Origin: Aldehydirespirator sp965221215
GTDB taxonomy: Bacteria; Actinomycetota; Acidimicrobiia; Acidimicrobiales; Aldehydirespiratoraceae
Direction: 5' to 3'
Length of the DNA: 64,000 nt
Assembly: GCA_965221215.1 (NCBI GenBank)
Contig: OZ244872.1
Location: forward strand, 2,356,001 to 2,420,000
Each line of letters begins with the position of its first letter. Position 1 is the stretch's first letter. Positions 35,390 to 43,726 of this stretch are shown one piece after another. The position numbers were made by a program, and so were the translations under genes. The notes under the pieces were generated by a model. The model was not told where the DNA came from. It was given only the letters and a program-made list of their open reading frames with translations, and made no database searches.

Positions 35390-35695
35390 TCAGCCCCGCT
35401 CCCGATCGGTGTAGGGATCTTCTTCCTCGGGATAGCCGAGGTCCCAGTCCACGATGATGCGCTCGCGCTCGGCATCGCGATTGACTCGCTCGCGGTTGCG
35501 GCGGAACTGCGGGTCGTGGGGGGGCAGCAGCAGCAGGCGGGCGTGGACCCGATCCCGGAACGAGTTCATGAAGTCGACATCGCCGTAGACGGCGCGGATC
35601 TCCCAGTGGGGTGCCACCGGCCCGAGGTAAGTGATCGTGGCTTGGCCCACCGGCGTCTCGTCGACCGGCTCGATGTCGGCGCTCGCGAGCGTCAT
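35390..35695 (-). CDS. Conserved small protein of unknown function between tatA and ppk
   Basis: A 101-residue acidic-then-basic soluble protein starting MTLASADIEPVDETPVGQAT. The middle, ITYLGPVAPHWEIRAVYGDV, and the charged C-terminus (DWDLGYPEEEDPYTDRE) match no domain I know. The ATG at 35695 is preferred to earlier in-frame codons, which would overlap the tatA gene. It lies 28 bp after tatA and 20 bp before ppk, suggesting one transcript. Confidence 0.55.
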   Translation of the reverse strand: MTLASADIEPVDETPVGQATITYLGPVAPHWEIRAVYGDVDFMNSFRDRVHARLLLLPPHDPQFRRNRERVNRDAERERIIVDWDLGYPEEEDPYTDRERG

Positions 35696-35723
35696 CTGGG
35701 TCTCCGCTTCGTTGCGAGGGCTC

Positions 35724-35954
35724 TCAGGAGGAGCCGTTCTTGCCCGAAGCTCCTCCGCCCGAGTTGTCGCCCCCGGTCGCCTTGCTGCCGCCCCCGGAGG
35801 CTTCCCCCTCGTTGGCGCTTTCTTGCAGGCCGTCCTTGAACTCGCGCTGCGCCTGGCCCAGCGAGCGGGCGAGCTTCGGAAGCTTCGCCCCACCGAAGAC
35901 CAGCAGGACGAGCACCAGGATTATGAGCAGTTCAGGTGCACCTATGTTTGGCAT
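35724..35954 (-). CDS. tatA: Sec-independent (Tat) translocase protein TatA
   Basis: 76 residues with the TatA plan: an N-terminal membrane helix (PELLIILVLVLLVFGGAKLP) carrying the conserved FG hinge, an amphipathic helix (KLARSLGQAQREFKDGL) and a Gly/Ser-rich tail. TatA oligomers form the pore for folded, twin-arginine proteins. No tatB or tatC is adjacent, as is usual for actinobacterial tatA genes. Confidence 0.9.
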   Translation of the reverse strand: MPNIGAPELLIILVLVLLVFGGAKLPKLARSLGQAQREFKDGLQESANEGEASGGGSKATGGDNSGGGASGKNGSS

Positions 35955-36081
35955 TGCCGGGAAGCATACCCTTCCTTTTCCACAGCCGCATCCCAGCTAC
36001 GGCCCAGGCGGGACCGGAGTGCTCGGGCTCCGGCGTTGGGATGCTCGGGCGCTGGCACCGGAAAGGGGCGAGCCGGGATGC

Positions 36082-36357
36082 TCAGGCGCCGACGGCGGCC
36101 CGGCGCTGCTGGGCGCGGACTCGCCGGATGCGACGGCGCTCCCTCTCGCTCATGCCGCCCCAGATGCCGAACTTCTCACCGTTGTTGAGCGCGAACTCCA
36201 GGCACTCCTCGCGCACCACGCAGCCCTTGCAGACTTCCTTGGCCTCGCGGGTGGAGGCGCCCCGCTCGGGAAAGAAGAGGTCGGGATGCACGCCCAGGCA
36301 GTTGGCCTCGCGCTGCCAGGACATGTCCTCGGCCGGAAAGATGCCGTGCAACTCCAT
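36082..36357 (-). CDS. whiB: WhiB-family iron-sulfur transcriptional regulator
   Basis: A 91-residue WhiB-like protein with the four cluster cysteines C20, C43, C46 and C52 (C-x22-C-x2-C-x5-C), the turn motif GIWGG and a basic C-terminal AT-hook-like tail (SERERRRIRRVRAQQRRA). It binds a [4Fe-4S] cluster and works with the primary sigma factor, controlling development, redox or antibiotic responses in actinobacteria. The ATG at 36357 has GAGGAGG six bases upstream. The sequence WQREANCLGVHPDLFFPERG is close to the WhiB1/WhiB2 type. Restriction to actinobacteria helps place the organism. Confidence 0.93.
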   Translation of the reverse strand: MELHGIFPAEDMSWQREANCLGVHPDLFFPERGASTREAKEVCKGCVVREECLEFALNNGEKFGIWGGMSERERRRIRRVRAQQRRAAVGA

Positions 36358-36515
36358 TGGGTCCTCCTCTGTGGAGACCGTCCGAACGCGACGCTTGGGT
36401 TCCCGTCGGTGGGCTCCCGTCGGTTCCATCAATGTAATTACACCACTGTCATATGACAACTGCAAACTCGGGCGGTGGAAGTTCTCACCGCTCCCCCGGC
36501 CTTCTCGGAGGGGAG

Positions 36516-38585
36516 TCAGCGGCGGGCGTGGACCAGGCTGCGCTTGTGCTCCACGAAGTCGACCAGCACGTAGTCGCCGAGGTTGGCGTTGGTGGTGAAG
36601 AAGGCTCGACCACCGTTCATCTCGGTGATGCGCTCGACGAAGTTGGTCAGATACGACGTGGCGTCCAGCATGAACGTGTTGATCCGGATGCCGTCGCGGG
36701 TGCACCGGCCCACCTCGGCCAGGGTGAACTCCACCGTCTCACGGGTGGGCGGGTAGCTGAAGAAGGGCCGGCCCGACGGCGCGATGTGGGCGGTGGGCTC
36801 GCCGTCGGTGATCATGATGATCTGCTTGGTGCCGCTCTGGCGGCTGAGCATGCGGCGGGCGAGCATGAAGCCGTGCTGCATGTTGGTGCCGTAGACGTAG
36901 TCCCACGACACCTCGGGCAGCTTCTCGGGGCGGAACTCTCGGGCCACCTCGCTGAATGACACTAGGCCCAGGTAGTCGCGGGGGTACTGGCTGGAGATCA
37001 GCGCGTGCAGGGCCATGGCCACCTTCTTGGCCGGCAGGAAGTTGTTGCGCATGGGCATCGACAGCGACAGGTCGAGCATGAGCACGGTGGCTGAGCGGAC
37101 CTGCTGCTCGGTTCGCTCCACCTCGAAGTCGTCGGGCTGGAGCTGCACTGGAACGCCGCCGCCGGTGCGGGCGACGGCGTTGCGGATGGTGCGGCCGATG
37201 TGAAGGTTGAACGGGTCGCCGTAGGCGTAGGGCTTGGTGTCGGACTCTCGCTCGTGGCCCACCCCGGCGCGGTGCACGGCGTGGCGGCCGAGCTTGTCGG
37301 CGTCGAGCCGGGCAAACAGATCCCGCAGGGCGCCCTGGCCGATCTTGCGGATGGCCCGGGGGGTCAGGTCGAAGCGTCCCTCACGGTTCTCGATCAGGCC
37401 GGCCTCCTCCAGCATGCGGGCCACTTCGGCCATGCGCTCGAGGCTCTCGGCCGCGTCGTCGCCCAGCAGCCTGCTCACGGTGTCGGGGTCGGCTTCGGCG
37501 AGCGCGCCGGGGCCGGACGAGCCCTGCAGCAGGTTCTCGAGCCCGTCGATGTCGCCCAGCTCGGCCAGCATGTCGGAGGCTTGGGCGAGGTCGAGGGGGT
37601 CGATGCCGCTGAAGTCGTAGCGCCGGTCCCAGCCGAGATCACCGAATTGGCCGCGCAGATGGCGGGCCAGCTCGTTGACCTGCCAGTTGAGGTCCATGTC
37701 GGCCAGCAGCTGCTCGGAGAGCTGCTGGAGCTGGTCGCGCTGGGCGGGCGTCATCGAGTTGAGCAACGACTGGGCCGCGGCCATGCGGCGGGCCATCAGC
37801 TCCAGCAGCTCGTCGAGGGTCTTGGGGTTCTCCGGAAAGAAGTCGCCGTAGCGCTGCATGAATCCGTCGAAGTCGGGGGTCTCGCCCCGGGCTCGCTGGG
37901 CCAGCATGGCGTTGAGCTCGGCCAGCATGTCCTTGATCCGCTGCATCTCCTGCGACGAGTCGGTGCCGGTGGCATCGTCGACCGCGCCCGCCATCTGGTC
38001 GAGGAACTGCTGCATGAGCTGCTCGCGGAGGCGCTCGGCCAGCTCGGCGAACTGCTGGCGGGCCTCGTCGCTCTCGAAGTCGTAGCGGTCGAGGGCCTTG
38101 AATTGTGCGGCGAGGTCGGGGGGCATCATGTCGAGCTGGGCGCTCTTGGTGGCTGCGGTGGCCCCGGTGAGCTCAGCCCGGCGGTCATCGCCGCTGGCCC
38201 GGGCCCGCGCGGCGGCCGTGTCGAGGTCTTCGAGGGCCCGGCGCTCGGTGCGGATCACGTCGCGCAGGGCTTCGGCGATGTCGTCGTACACGCCGCCAAG
38301 GTCGTGTTGCTCCAGCAGCTCGCGGCGTCGTTCCCGGAGGCGCTCGAGCATGTCGCGAAGGCCCTCGACCATGCGGCCGGAGCGGTCGCGGAAGCCTTCG
38401 GCCATGAGGCGGCGCAGGGCGCTGGCAAGATCGCCGTGATAGAGCAGGTCGTCGGCAAGCTCCTCAAAGATGTGGTCGGCGTCGAGGTCGTAGCCGGACT
38501 GGGTGCCGTCCCAGCGCGAGTAGGCGAAGCGGGCCGGAGCGGGCTGCGCCCGTAGACGAGTGCGCCAGCGTTTGCGCAGAGCCAT
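36516..38585 (-). CDS. VWA-domain protein, probable partner of the MoxR-type ATPase
   Basis: A 689-residue soluble protein. The first ~430 residues are mostly helical and rich in charged and glutamine residues. The last ~200 form a von Willebrand A domain with the MIDAS motif DLSLS (in VLMLDLSLSMPMRNN) and the later TDGEPTAH. Such proteins act with a MoxR/RavA-type AAA+ ATPase to remodel or load metals onto partner proteins. The likely ATPase partner is encoded at 43727-45187 on the other strand, about 5 kb away, rather than next to it as usual. Confidence 0.8.
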   Translation of the reverse strand: MALRKRWRTRLRAQPAPARFAYSRWDGTQSGYDLDADHIFEELADDLLYHGDLASALRRLMAEGFRDRSGRMVEGLRDMLERLRERRRELLEQHDLGGVYDDIAEALRDVIRTERRALEDLDTAAARARASGDDRRAELTGATAATKSAQLDMMPPDLAAQFKALDRYDFESDEARQQFAELAERLREQLMQQFLDQMAGAVDDATGTDSSQEMQRIKDMLAELNAMLAQRARGETPDFDGFMQRYGDFFPENPKTLDELLELMARRMAAAQSLLNSMTPAQRDQLQQLSEQLLADMDLNWQVNELARHLRGQFGDLGWDRRYDFSGIDPLDLAQASDMLAELGDIDGLENLLQGSSGPGALAEADPDTVSRLLGDDAAESLERMAEVARMLEEAGLIENREGRFDLTPRAIRKIGQGALRDLFARLDADKLGRHAVHRAGVGHERESDTKPYAYGDPFNLHIGRTIRNAVARTGGGVPVQLQPDDFEVERTEQQVRSATVLMLDLSLSMPMRNNFLPAKKVAMALHALISSQYPRDYLGLVSFSEVAREFRPEKLPEVSWDYVYGTNMQHGFMLARRMLSRQSGTKQIIMITDGEPTAHIAPSGRPFFSYPPTRETVEFTLAEVGRCTRDGIRINTFMLDATSYLTNFVERITEMNGGRAFFTTNANLGDYVLVDFVEHKRSLVHARR

Positions 38586-38649
38586 GAGCCGACCCTAGCG
38601 GTCACGTCCGCTTCGAGCGGCGGGTCCCTTCGTGCGAGGGGTGCGGTGG

Positions 38650-39168
38650 CTATGACCCTATGGCGACAACGAAGAGGGCCACCCAGATCGAGACGGTGGC
38701 CGCACAGATGGCCGACACGACAACATACATGTGGCGTGCCTGACTCCTCATGAGTTCGGCGCGCCCCTTGTCCGCCCGCGCGAACCCTTCAGCGCGCTCC
38801 TTGTCCGCCCGCGCGAACCCTTCAGCGCGCTCCTTGTCCGCCCGCGCGAACCCTTCAGCGCGCTCCTTGGCAGCCTGAGCGAACCCTTCAGCGCGCTCCT
38901 TGGCAGCCTGAACGAACCCTTCAGCGCGCTCCTTGTCCGCCCGTGCGAACCCTTCGTGCATCTCGGCCCGCAGAGCCGTGAGTTCGGCGCGGTTGTGAGC
39001 TAGCTCGGCGCTGATGGCGGCGAGCCCCTCGGACAGCGCGCTCTTGGTGACCACCTGGTCCCAACCGCCCAGCGGCAGTTCTGACATGAGGGTCTCTGCG
39101 GCCTCGTCGCCCAAAGTGTCCACCAGTGTCGTGTACAGCGCAGCGCGCTGTGCCTGTGTTGCTGCCAT
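38650..39168 (-). CDS. Hendecad-repeat coiled-coil protein with C-terminal membrane anchor
   Basis: 172 residues: a helical N-terminal part (to about 60), then six nearly perfect 11-residue repeats (KERAEGFARAD and variants with VQAA/AQAA), then a membrane helix at the C-terminus (MYVVVSAICAATVSIWVALF). The repeat forms a coiled coil of hendecad type projecting into the cytoplasm from a tail anchor. It resembles Bdr/DUF1640-like coiled-coil membrane proteins in layout only. Function unknown; repeat number may vary between strains. Confidence 0.65.
   Translation of the reverse strand: MAATQAQRAALYTTLVDTLGDEAAETLMSELPLGGWDQVVTKSALSEGLAAISAELAHNRAELTALRAEMHEGFARADKERAEGFVQAAKERAEGFAQAAKERAEGFARADKERAEGFARADKERAEGFARADKGRAELMRSQARHMYVVVSAICAATVSIWVALFVVAIGS
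38768..38965. repeat. Six tandem 33-bp units inside the coiled-coil gene
   Basis: A 33-base unit (TTGTCCGCCCGCGCGAACCC plus TTCAGCGCGCTCC) begins at 38768 and recurs every 33 bases; units 1-3 are identical, 4 and 5 carry a few changes and 6 is more diverged. There are no spacers, so this is a coding minisatellite, not a CRISPR array. The periodicity keeps frame and encodes one hendecad per unit. Confidence 0.9.
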
Positions 39169-39496
39169 CGCAGTCGCTCCGTTCCGCTCGAGATGCTCGG
39201 TCTGGGACGCCCGCTCGGGCTGCTCCGATGCCGCCGGCCCTTCTCTCGCCGACGGATTGCACGCACCCTAGAGCAGTCAAACACAGAAGGCAATAACACA
39301 GTAGATGATGCACTCATCGCACTGACCGAAATGGCGGCACAAGGGTGGAGCGACCCCGCGGCGTTGGACAGAATCGCTCAAGACCAAAGCAAAACGATAA
39401 AACCGCGGGGCCGCTCGTTTGTGGCCGGCTGCGGGCCGGAGCGGACTCGAGGCTTTAGCCATACCACCCCGCAGGCCATGGATCAAGAGTGATCCG
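39169..39496. other. Spacer between coiled-coil gene and PhyH-rhodanese gene
   Basis: About 330 bp. The middle (39290-39410) is relatively AT-rich and contains an 8-bp inverted repeat CCCCGCGG (39354-39361) / CCGCGGGG (39403-39410) about 40 bp apart. A short open frame runs rightward (DDALIALTEMAAQGWSDPAA) but has no convincing start or ribosome-binding site. It may hold the promoter of the coiled-coil gene; nothing else is supported. Confidence 0.35.
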
Positions 39497-41269
39497 TCAC
39501 AATTCTAGGGGGAGGCCGGCTTCGGCCCAGCCTTCGATGCCTCCTTCGAGGTCGGTGGCCCGCTCGAAGCCCAGGCGCTGTAATGAGGCCGCCGCGAAGC
39601 TTGATGTGTAGCCCTCGTTGCACACTGTCACCAGCGGCTGGTCGAGGGACCGCACCGCGGGGTGCGAGTGGCCTGAAGTTGGGTCGCAGCGCCACTCCAG
39701 CACCAGCAGCGGAATGCTCACCGAGCCGGGAATCATGCCGGTGCGCTCACGGTCGTCGCGGTCTCGAATGTCGATCACCAGCGGCCGGTCCTCGGCGGCG
39801 GCTTCCAGTTGCTCAACGAGCTCGGCCGGGGTGAGTCGCCGAAGGCCGCGGCGGGCCTCGGCCAGCAGTTCGTTAACTGTCGTGCGCTGGCGGTCGAGCC
39901 CATCCTCACCGGGCCGCTCGCAATCCTCTGCACTGTCGCCCCCGGATTGGGCGGCGCTCTCAGCTCTCGCGACCGCGCCGGACCGCGCCGCGCTCTTGGA
40001 CATGGCGGGCTGGCTGGGCTGTTCGCCGTCGATGGGTTGAAGTGTGTCCGCTTCGACACCTCTGTTGGCCGCTCCTGCTGTGCTGCGGTGGCGTTCGGAG
40101 TGTCGGGCTAGCTCCTGTTGCAGATGGTCGGGAGTCCAGCCCTCGTCTAGGGCTCGGTGCAGCAGGTCTGCTTGCGACGGTGGGGCCAGGCCGTCCACCG
40201 GCTGGTCGTGGTCGAGGTTGGTGGGGAAGGCGTAGCCCTCGGCGCAGGCCGCCACCACGTTGGCCGCCGCGGCCCGGTCCAGGCCGGCGGCCATCCTGGA
40301 CCGCAGCGACGGGTAGACGGCGTTGACCATGCGAGTCCGGTCCACGGCCTCGGTGGCCCGGCCGAACGCCGAGGAGATCTGCAAGAGGTTGGCCATGCGG
40401 TGCACGTCCGTTGTGCGGTTGTGCCCGGCAGCGTGGAACATGGCCGGGCTGAAGAACACCGCGTCGCCGGGGCGCAGCGGCAGCTGCACCCGATGTTGGG
40501 AGAAGTACTCGATGAACTCCGGGCGGCGCCACGCCAGATAGCCCAGCTCGTACTTGTGGGAGTGCGGCAGGTACATGGTGGGGCCGGTCTCGACGCCCAT
40601 GTCGCAGTGGGCGATGGCGCCCTGGAGGGTGAGCAGCGGCGAGAGCCGGTGAGCATGGAGGGGGAAGCGCTCGGCCTCGTCGTCGGTGAGAAAGCCCATG
40701 TGGTAGTCGCGGTGGGGCTGCTGGGCCTCGCCGCCCGGATTGACCACGTTGACCTGCTCGGTCAACTGGTAGCGGGGCCCCAGCCAGGCCTCGCAGACCA
40801 CCGCCACCGCGTCGGAGCGGTGATAGTCGATGAAGGCCTCGGGATCGGCCAGCGCCAGCTTCTCCAGCGCGTTCCACACCCGGTCGTTGGCGCCCGGCTT
40901 GGCGAAGTGGTCGCCGGCCAGGCCTCCTTGGGCGTGCTGGACCGCGATCAGGTTCCAGAACACGCGCGATGCCCGCTCCACCGCCTCGGTAGGCACTGCT
41001 CCCTCGAGCATGACGATGCCGGGGCCGTCGACGAGGGCCGCGGCCAGCTCGGCCCGCAGCGCATCGCGGTGCTCGGCGCCGCCGTTGGGGCCGTGGGCCA
41101 GCGCCGCGGCGTCGTAGGCGGGAACGCCCTGGATGATGCTCGCCGCCAGCGGATAGTCGTCCGGATCGGTCGGCTGCTCGACCAGTGCCGCGAAAGCGTC
41201 CAGGTCGCAGTCGTGGCGAGAGCCGAAGGCGGCGCGATGGGAGGTCACCGCCCTGAGGGTAGGCGACAA
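39497..41269 (-). CDS. Phytanoyl-CoA dioxygenase (PhyH)-like protein fused to a rhodanese domain
   Basis: 590 residues. About 90-350 form a PhyH-type Fe(II)/2-oxoglutarate oxygenase: QQPHRDYHMGF supplies the HxD ligands and RPGDAVFFSPAMFHAAGHNR the distal His. A low-complexity linker (about 400-470) leads to a C-terminal rhodanese domain (RPLVIDIRDRDDRERTGMIP; active-site loop VCNEGYTSS with catalytic Cys). Rhodaneses transfer or bind sulfane sulfur; a fusion with an oxygenase is unusual. The start is uncertain: TTG at 41269 has no ribosome-binding site and a GTG at 41248 is an alternative. Confidence 0.8.
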   Translation of the reverse strand: MSPTLRAVTSHRAAFGSRHDCDLDAFAALVEQPTDPDDYPLAASIIQGVPAYDAAALAHGPNGGAEHRDALRAELAAALVDGPGIVMLEGAVPTEAVERASRVFWNLIAVQHAQGGLAGDHFAKPGANDRVWNALEKLALADPEAFIDYHRSDAVAVVCEAWLGPRYQLTEQVNVVNPGGEAQQPHRDYHMGFLTDDEAERFPLHAHRLSPLLTLQGAIAHCDMGVETGPTMYLPHSHKYELGYLAWRRPEFIEYFSQHRVQLPLRPGDAVFFSPAMFHAAGHNRTTDVHRMANLLQISSAFGRATEAVDRTRMVNAVYPSLRSRMAAGLDRAAAANVVAACAEGYAFPTNLDHDQPVDGLAPPSQADLLHRALDEGWTPDHLQQELARHSERHRSTAGAANRGVEADTLQPIDGEQPSQPAMSKSAARSGAVARAESAAQSGGDSAEDCERPGEDGLDRQRTTVNELLAEARRGLRRLTPAELVEQLEAAAEDRPLVIDIRDRDDRERTGMIPGSVSIPLLVLEWRCDPTSGHSHPAVRSLDQPLVTVCNEGYTSSFAAASLQRLGFERATDLEGGIEGWAEAGLPLEL

Positions 41270-41407
41270 CTGTCACACGTTGGAATCAAGCCCCCAGGCT
41301 CCTGGAGCGGATCAACCCCATCCCGCAGCGGCGCGAAAGGCTTGCCGTCAAGCCACGCTCTCTCTTAGCGTGGGCCGGCTACTGCTTCGACTATGGGTGG
41401 AGGTGCC

Positions 41408-42247
41408 ATGCCCATCAATCCCGACGCCGTGGGCGCAGTGGGAGACGAGTCCGAGATCAGCTGGACCTCCACCGACAGCATGCTCTATGCCCTCGGCGTA
41501 GGGGCCGGGGCCACGGATCCCACCAGCTTCGAGCTGGAGTTCACCACCGAGAACACCCGGGACGTGCCCCAGCGGGTGCTGCCCACCCAGGCGGTGGTGC
41601 TCGGCCGGGGCCCGATGCCCGACTACGGCGATTTCAACCTGGCCGCGCTGCTGCACGGCGACCAGCACATCGAGCTGCACCGGGAGCTGCCCGCGGCCGG
41701 CTCGGCGCTGGCCCAGTCGCGGGTGGCCGCCATCTACGACAAGGTCAAGGCGGCGCTGGTGGTGCTGGAGACCAGCGTCCGCAGCCACGGCGGCGAGCCG
41801 CTGTGGACCAGCCGGGCCGGGCTGTTCATCTCGGGCGAGGGCGGCTGGGGCGGCGACCGGGGCCCGTCCAGCACCTGGAAGCAGCCCGACCGAGCCCCCG
41901 ACCATGTGACCGGCTACGACACCCGCACCGACCAGGCTCTGCTCTACCGCCTCAACGGCGACCGCAACCCGCTGCACTCCGATCCCTCGTTCTCGGCCCT
42001 GGCCGGGTTCGACACCCCGATCCTGCACGGCCTGTGCACCTTCGGGGTGACCGGACGGGCGCTGCTGCACACGCTGTGCGACAGCGATCCGGCCCGGTTC
42101 GCCTCGATGGGCGGACGGTTCAAGGCGCCGGTGTTGCCAGGACAGCGGCTCGATGTGCGCATGTGGGTGGACGGCGACACCACCTTGTTCCAGACCTGTG
42201 TGGGCGACCGGGTGGTGTTCGACGCCGGCGTGTTCACCACCCGCTGA
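41408..42247 (+). CDS. MaoC/HSD4-type enoyl-CoA hydratase 2
   Basis: 279 residues with a double hot-dog fold. The hydratase-2 motif is clear in the C-terminal half: YRLNGDRNPLHSDPSFSALA followed by GFDTPILHGLCTFG, containing the Asp and His of the active site. It hydrates trans-2-enoyl-CoA to (R)-3-hydroxyacyl-CoA, in fatty acid, sterol side-chain or polyester metabolism. ATG at 41408 preceded by GGAGGT. The neighbouring genes are not obviously fatty-acid genes. Confidence 0.88.
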   Translation: MPINPDAVGAVGDESEISWTSTDSMLYALGVGAGATDPTSFELEFTTENTRDVPQRVLPTQAVVLGRGPMPDYGDFNLAALLHGDQHIELHRELPAAGSALAQSRVAAIYDKVKAALVVLETSVRSHGGEPLWTSRAGLFISGEGGWGGDRGPSSTWKQPDRAPDHVTGYDTRTDQALLYRLNGDRNPLHSDPSFSALAGFDTPILHGLCTFGVTGRALLHTLCDSDPARFASMGGRFKAPVLPGQRLDVRMWVDGDTTLFQTCVGDRVVFDAGVFTTR

Positions 42248-42273
42248 GCCCCTCCCCGGCGGCGGAGACGGGC

Positions 42274-43479
42274 GTGTCTTTCATGTGGGGTGCGGGGACT
42301 TCCTCGGTGTCGGCCGAGGGGGTGGCGCCTGCGGCCGACTGGTCGGTTTGGGAGCGCGACGGGCGGGCGCCGCGCTCAGGTGACGGGGCCGGGTTCGCCC
42401 GGGACTTCCGCGACGACCTGGCCCAGTTGGCCCGGCTCGGGCTCAACAACCTGAGGCTGACGGTGGAGTGGGCCCGGGTGGAGCCGGCCGCGGGCCGTGG
42501 AGACCGCGATGCCCTCGACCGCTACCTCGACATCGTTGACGCGGCGGTGGCCGCGGGCCTGGGTGTGTGGATCACGCTGCACCACACCTCGCTGCCCGGC
42601 TGGTACACCGACGACGAGGGCGGCCACGCCGACGAGGTCGCCCGGCGGCGCTGGTGGGCCCGCCATGTGGACCGCATGGCCGAGGCGTTCGACGGGCGGG
42701 CCTCGGGCTGGTGCCCGATCGAGGATCCGATCGGCTGGGCGATGCGGGGCTACGGTCTCGGCACCCGGCCTCCGGGGCTCCGCAGCCCGGAGGCGGCGGC
42801 CGAGGCGGCCGAGGGGGCGATGCTGGCGCTGCACGAGGCATGCCGGTTGCTCGAGTCGGGGCCGCAGCCGGTGATGGCTGTGTTCGGCGCGCCCACCCTG
42901 CACGCCGCACCGATCGAGCGCGAGCACGCCCACGCGGCCAGCATCGAGACCCGCCGCTGGGACGAGCTGCTGTGGGGCACCTGGACCCGGGCGTTACGAG
43001 AAGGCGCGGTCGAGGTGCCCGGACGGGCGCCGGTGGCCGCGCCGTGCTTCGAGAAGGGGCCGGAGCTGGTGGGGCTGAGCCACGACCATCCGGTGGGGGT
43101 GACCGAAGCCGGTGGCCTGGTGAGCTGGCCGGCGTCGGCCCGCCGCTCGAGCGCGGGCTTCGCCCCGGAGCCGGCCGAGTTGGGTGAGGCGGTGGCGCGG
43201 GCACTGGACGCGGTGCCGGACCGGGGCGTGGTGGTGGCCGCCCACGGGGTGGCCACCGATGACGACGACTGGCGGGACACGCTGCTGGACGCGTCCCTGG
43301 CGGTGGTGGCCGACGCAGAGGCCGCGGGCCTGCGGGGCTACTTCCACGACAGCGCGGTCGACGGCTACGAGTGGGCTATGGGCTTCAGTGCGCCACGGGG
43401 GCTGATCGGCCGCGACCGGGTCATCAAGCCGTCAGCCCAGCGTCTCGCCGCCGCAATCTCTGGAGCCGCTAGGAGCTAG
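42274..43479 (+). CDS. Glycoside hydrolase family 1-like protein lacking the catalytic nucleophile
   Basis: 401 residues with a GH1 (beta-glucosidase) backbone: MWGAGTSSVSAEG start, NNLRLTVEWARVEP, the acid/base region WCPIEDPIGWAMRGYGLG (Glu150 in place of the E of NEP) and the C-terminal block GLRGYFHDSAVDGYEWAMGF. The nucleophile motif normally reading I-T-E-N-G is here VAAHG (Ala323, His324). The sequence is about 50 residues shorter than usual GH1 enzymes. Retaining hydrolysis is therefore unlikely; it may bind sugars or use another mechanism. GTG at 42274 has GGAG six bases upstream. It starts 26 bp after the hydratase stop. Confidence 0.75.
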   Translation: MSFMWGAGTSSVSAEGVAPAADWSVWERDGRAPRSGDGAGFARDFRDDLAQLARLGLNNLRLTVEWARVEPAAGRGDRDALDRYLDIVDAAVAAGLGVWITLHHTSLPGWYTDDEGGHADEVARRRWWARHVDRMAEAFDGRASGWCPIEDPIGWAMRGYGLGTRPPGLRSPEAAAEAAEGAMLALHEACRLLESGPQPVMAVFGAPTLHAAPIEREHAHAASIETRRWDELLWGTWTRALREGAVEVPGRAPVAAPCFEKGPELVGLSHDHPVGVTEAGGLVSWPASARRSSAGFAPEPAELGEAVARALDAVPDRGVVVAAHGVATDDDDWRDTLLDASLAVVADAEAAGLRGYFHDSAVDGYEWAMGFSAPRGLIGRDRVIKPSAQRLAAAISGAARS

Positions 43480-43481
43480 CG

Positions 43482-43595
43482 CCCGGCGGGTGGCCGCCGG
43501 CGGTCGCTTGCTCGCACGGGCTTCGCCCTACTCACTCGCAAGTCGACCACCGCCGTCTCCCGCCTACCCGTTTACTGCGGCCATCACGGCGCCGC
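43482..43595 (-). repeat. Inverted copy of the ~120-bp repeat, left of the MoxR gene
   Basis: Read on the minus strand, these 114 bases match the tandem repeat unit at 45241-45486 with only about four mismatches. The copy begins 2-3 bp after the GH1-like stop codon. With the direct copies it brackets the MoxR-type ATPase gene as inverted repeats. The unit contains GC-rich hairpins such as GGGC-GAA-GCCC. Confidence 0.85.
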
Positions 43596-43615
43596 CCAGA
43601 GGCCGAGCGAGTTGA

Positions 43616-43664
43616 GCGAGGCCGTGGCCCGAGCGGCCCGTGAGCGAAGCGAACAAGAGCGGGA
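43616..43664 (+). repeat. Dispersed 49-bp intergenic repeat, copy 2
   Basis: The same 49-bp block as at 31724-31772, two mismatches. It lies 20 bp beyond the inverted ~120-bp repeat, so two different repeat families are stacked in this spacer. Confidence 0.7.
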
Positions 43665-43726
43665 GATGCAACACCGCACCGCGACCCGCTCGCAACCAGT
43701 ACACGCCCACCGTAGGGTGGCCGGCG

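Noticed and set aside
33072..35414. 780-residue open frame opposite polyphosphate kinase
   Set aside because: Antisense of a highly conserved gene; no family features.
38768..38965. Regular 33-bp repeats considered as a CRISPR array
   Set aside because: No spacers between units; the period keeps a reading frame in a coiled-coil gene and there are no cas genes.
38731..39003. Open frame of repeated VRPREPFSALL on the plus strand
   Set aside because: Mirror of the 33-bp coding repeat; the minus-strand product has a proper N-terminus and membrane anchor.
39193..39492. 99-residue open frame in the spacer before the PhyH-rhodanese gene
   Set aside because: Starts inside the upstream region of the coiled-coil gene without a start signal; only a central stretch looks coding. 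Left as spacer.
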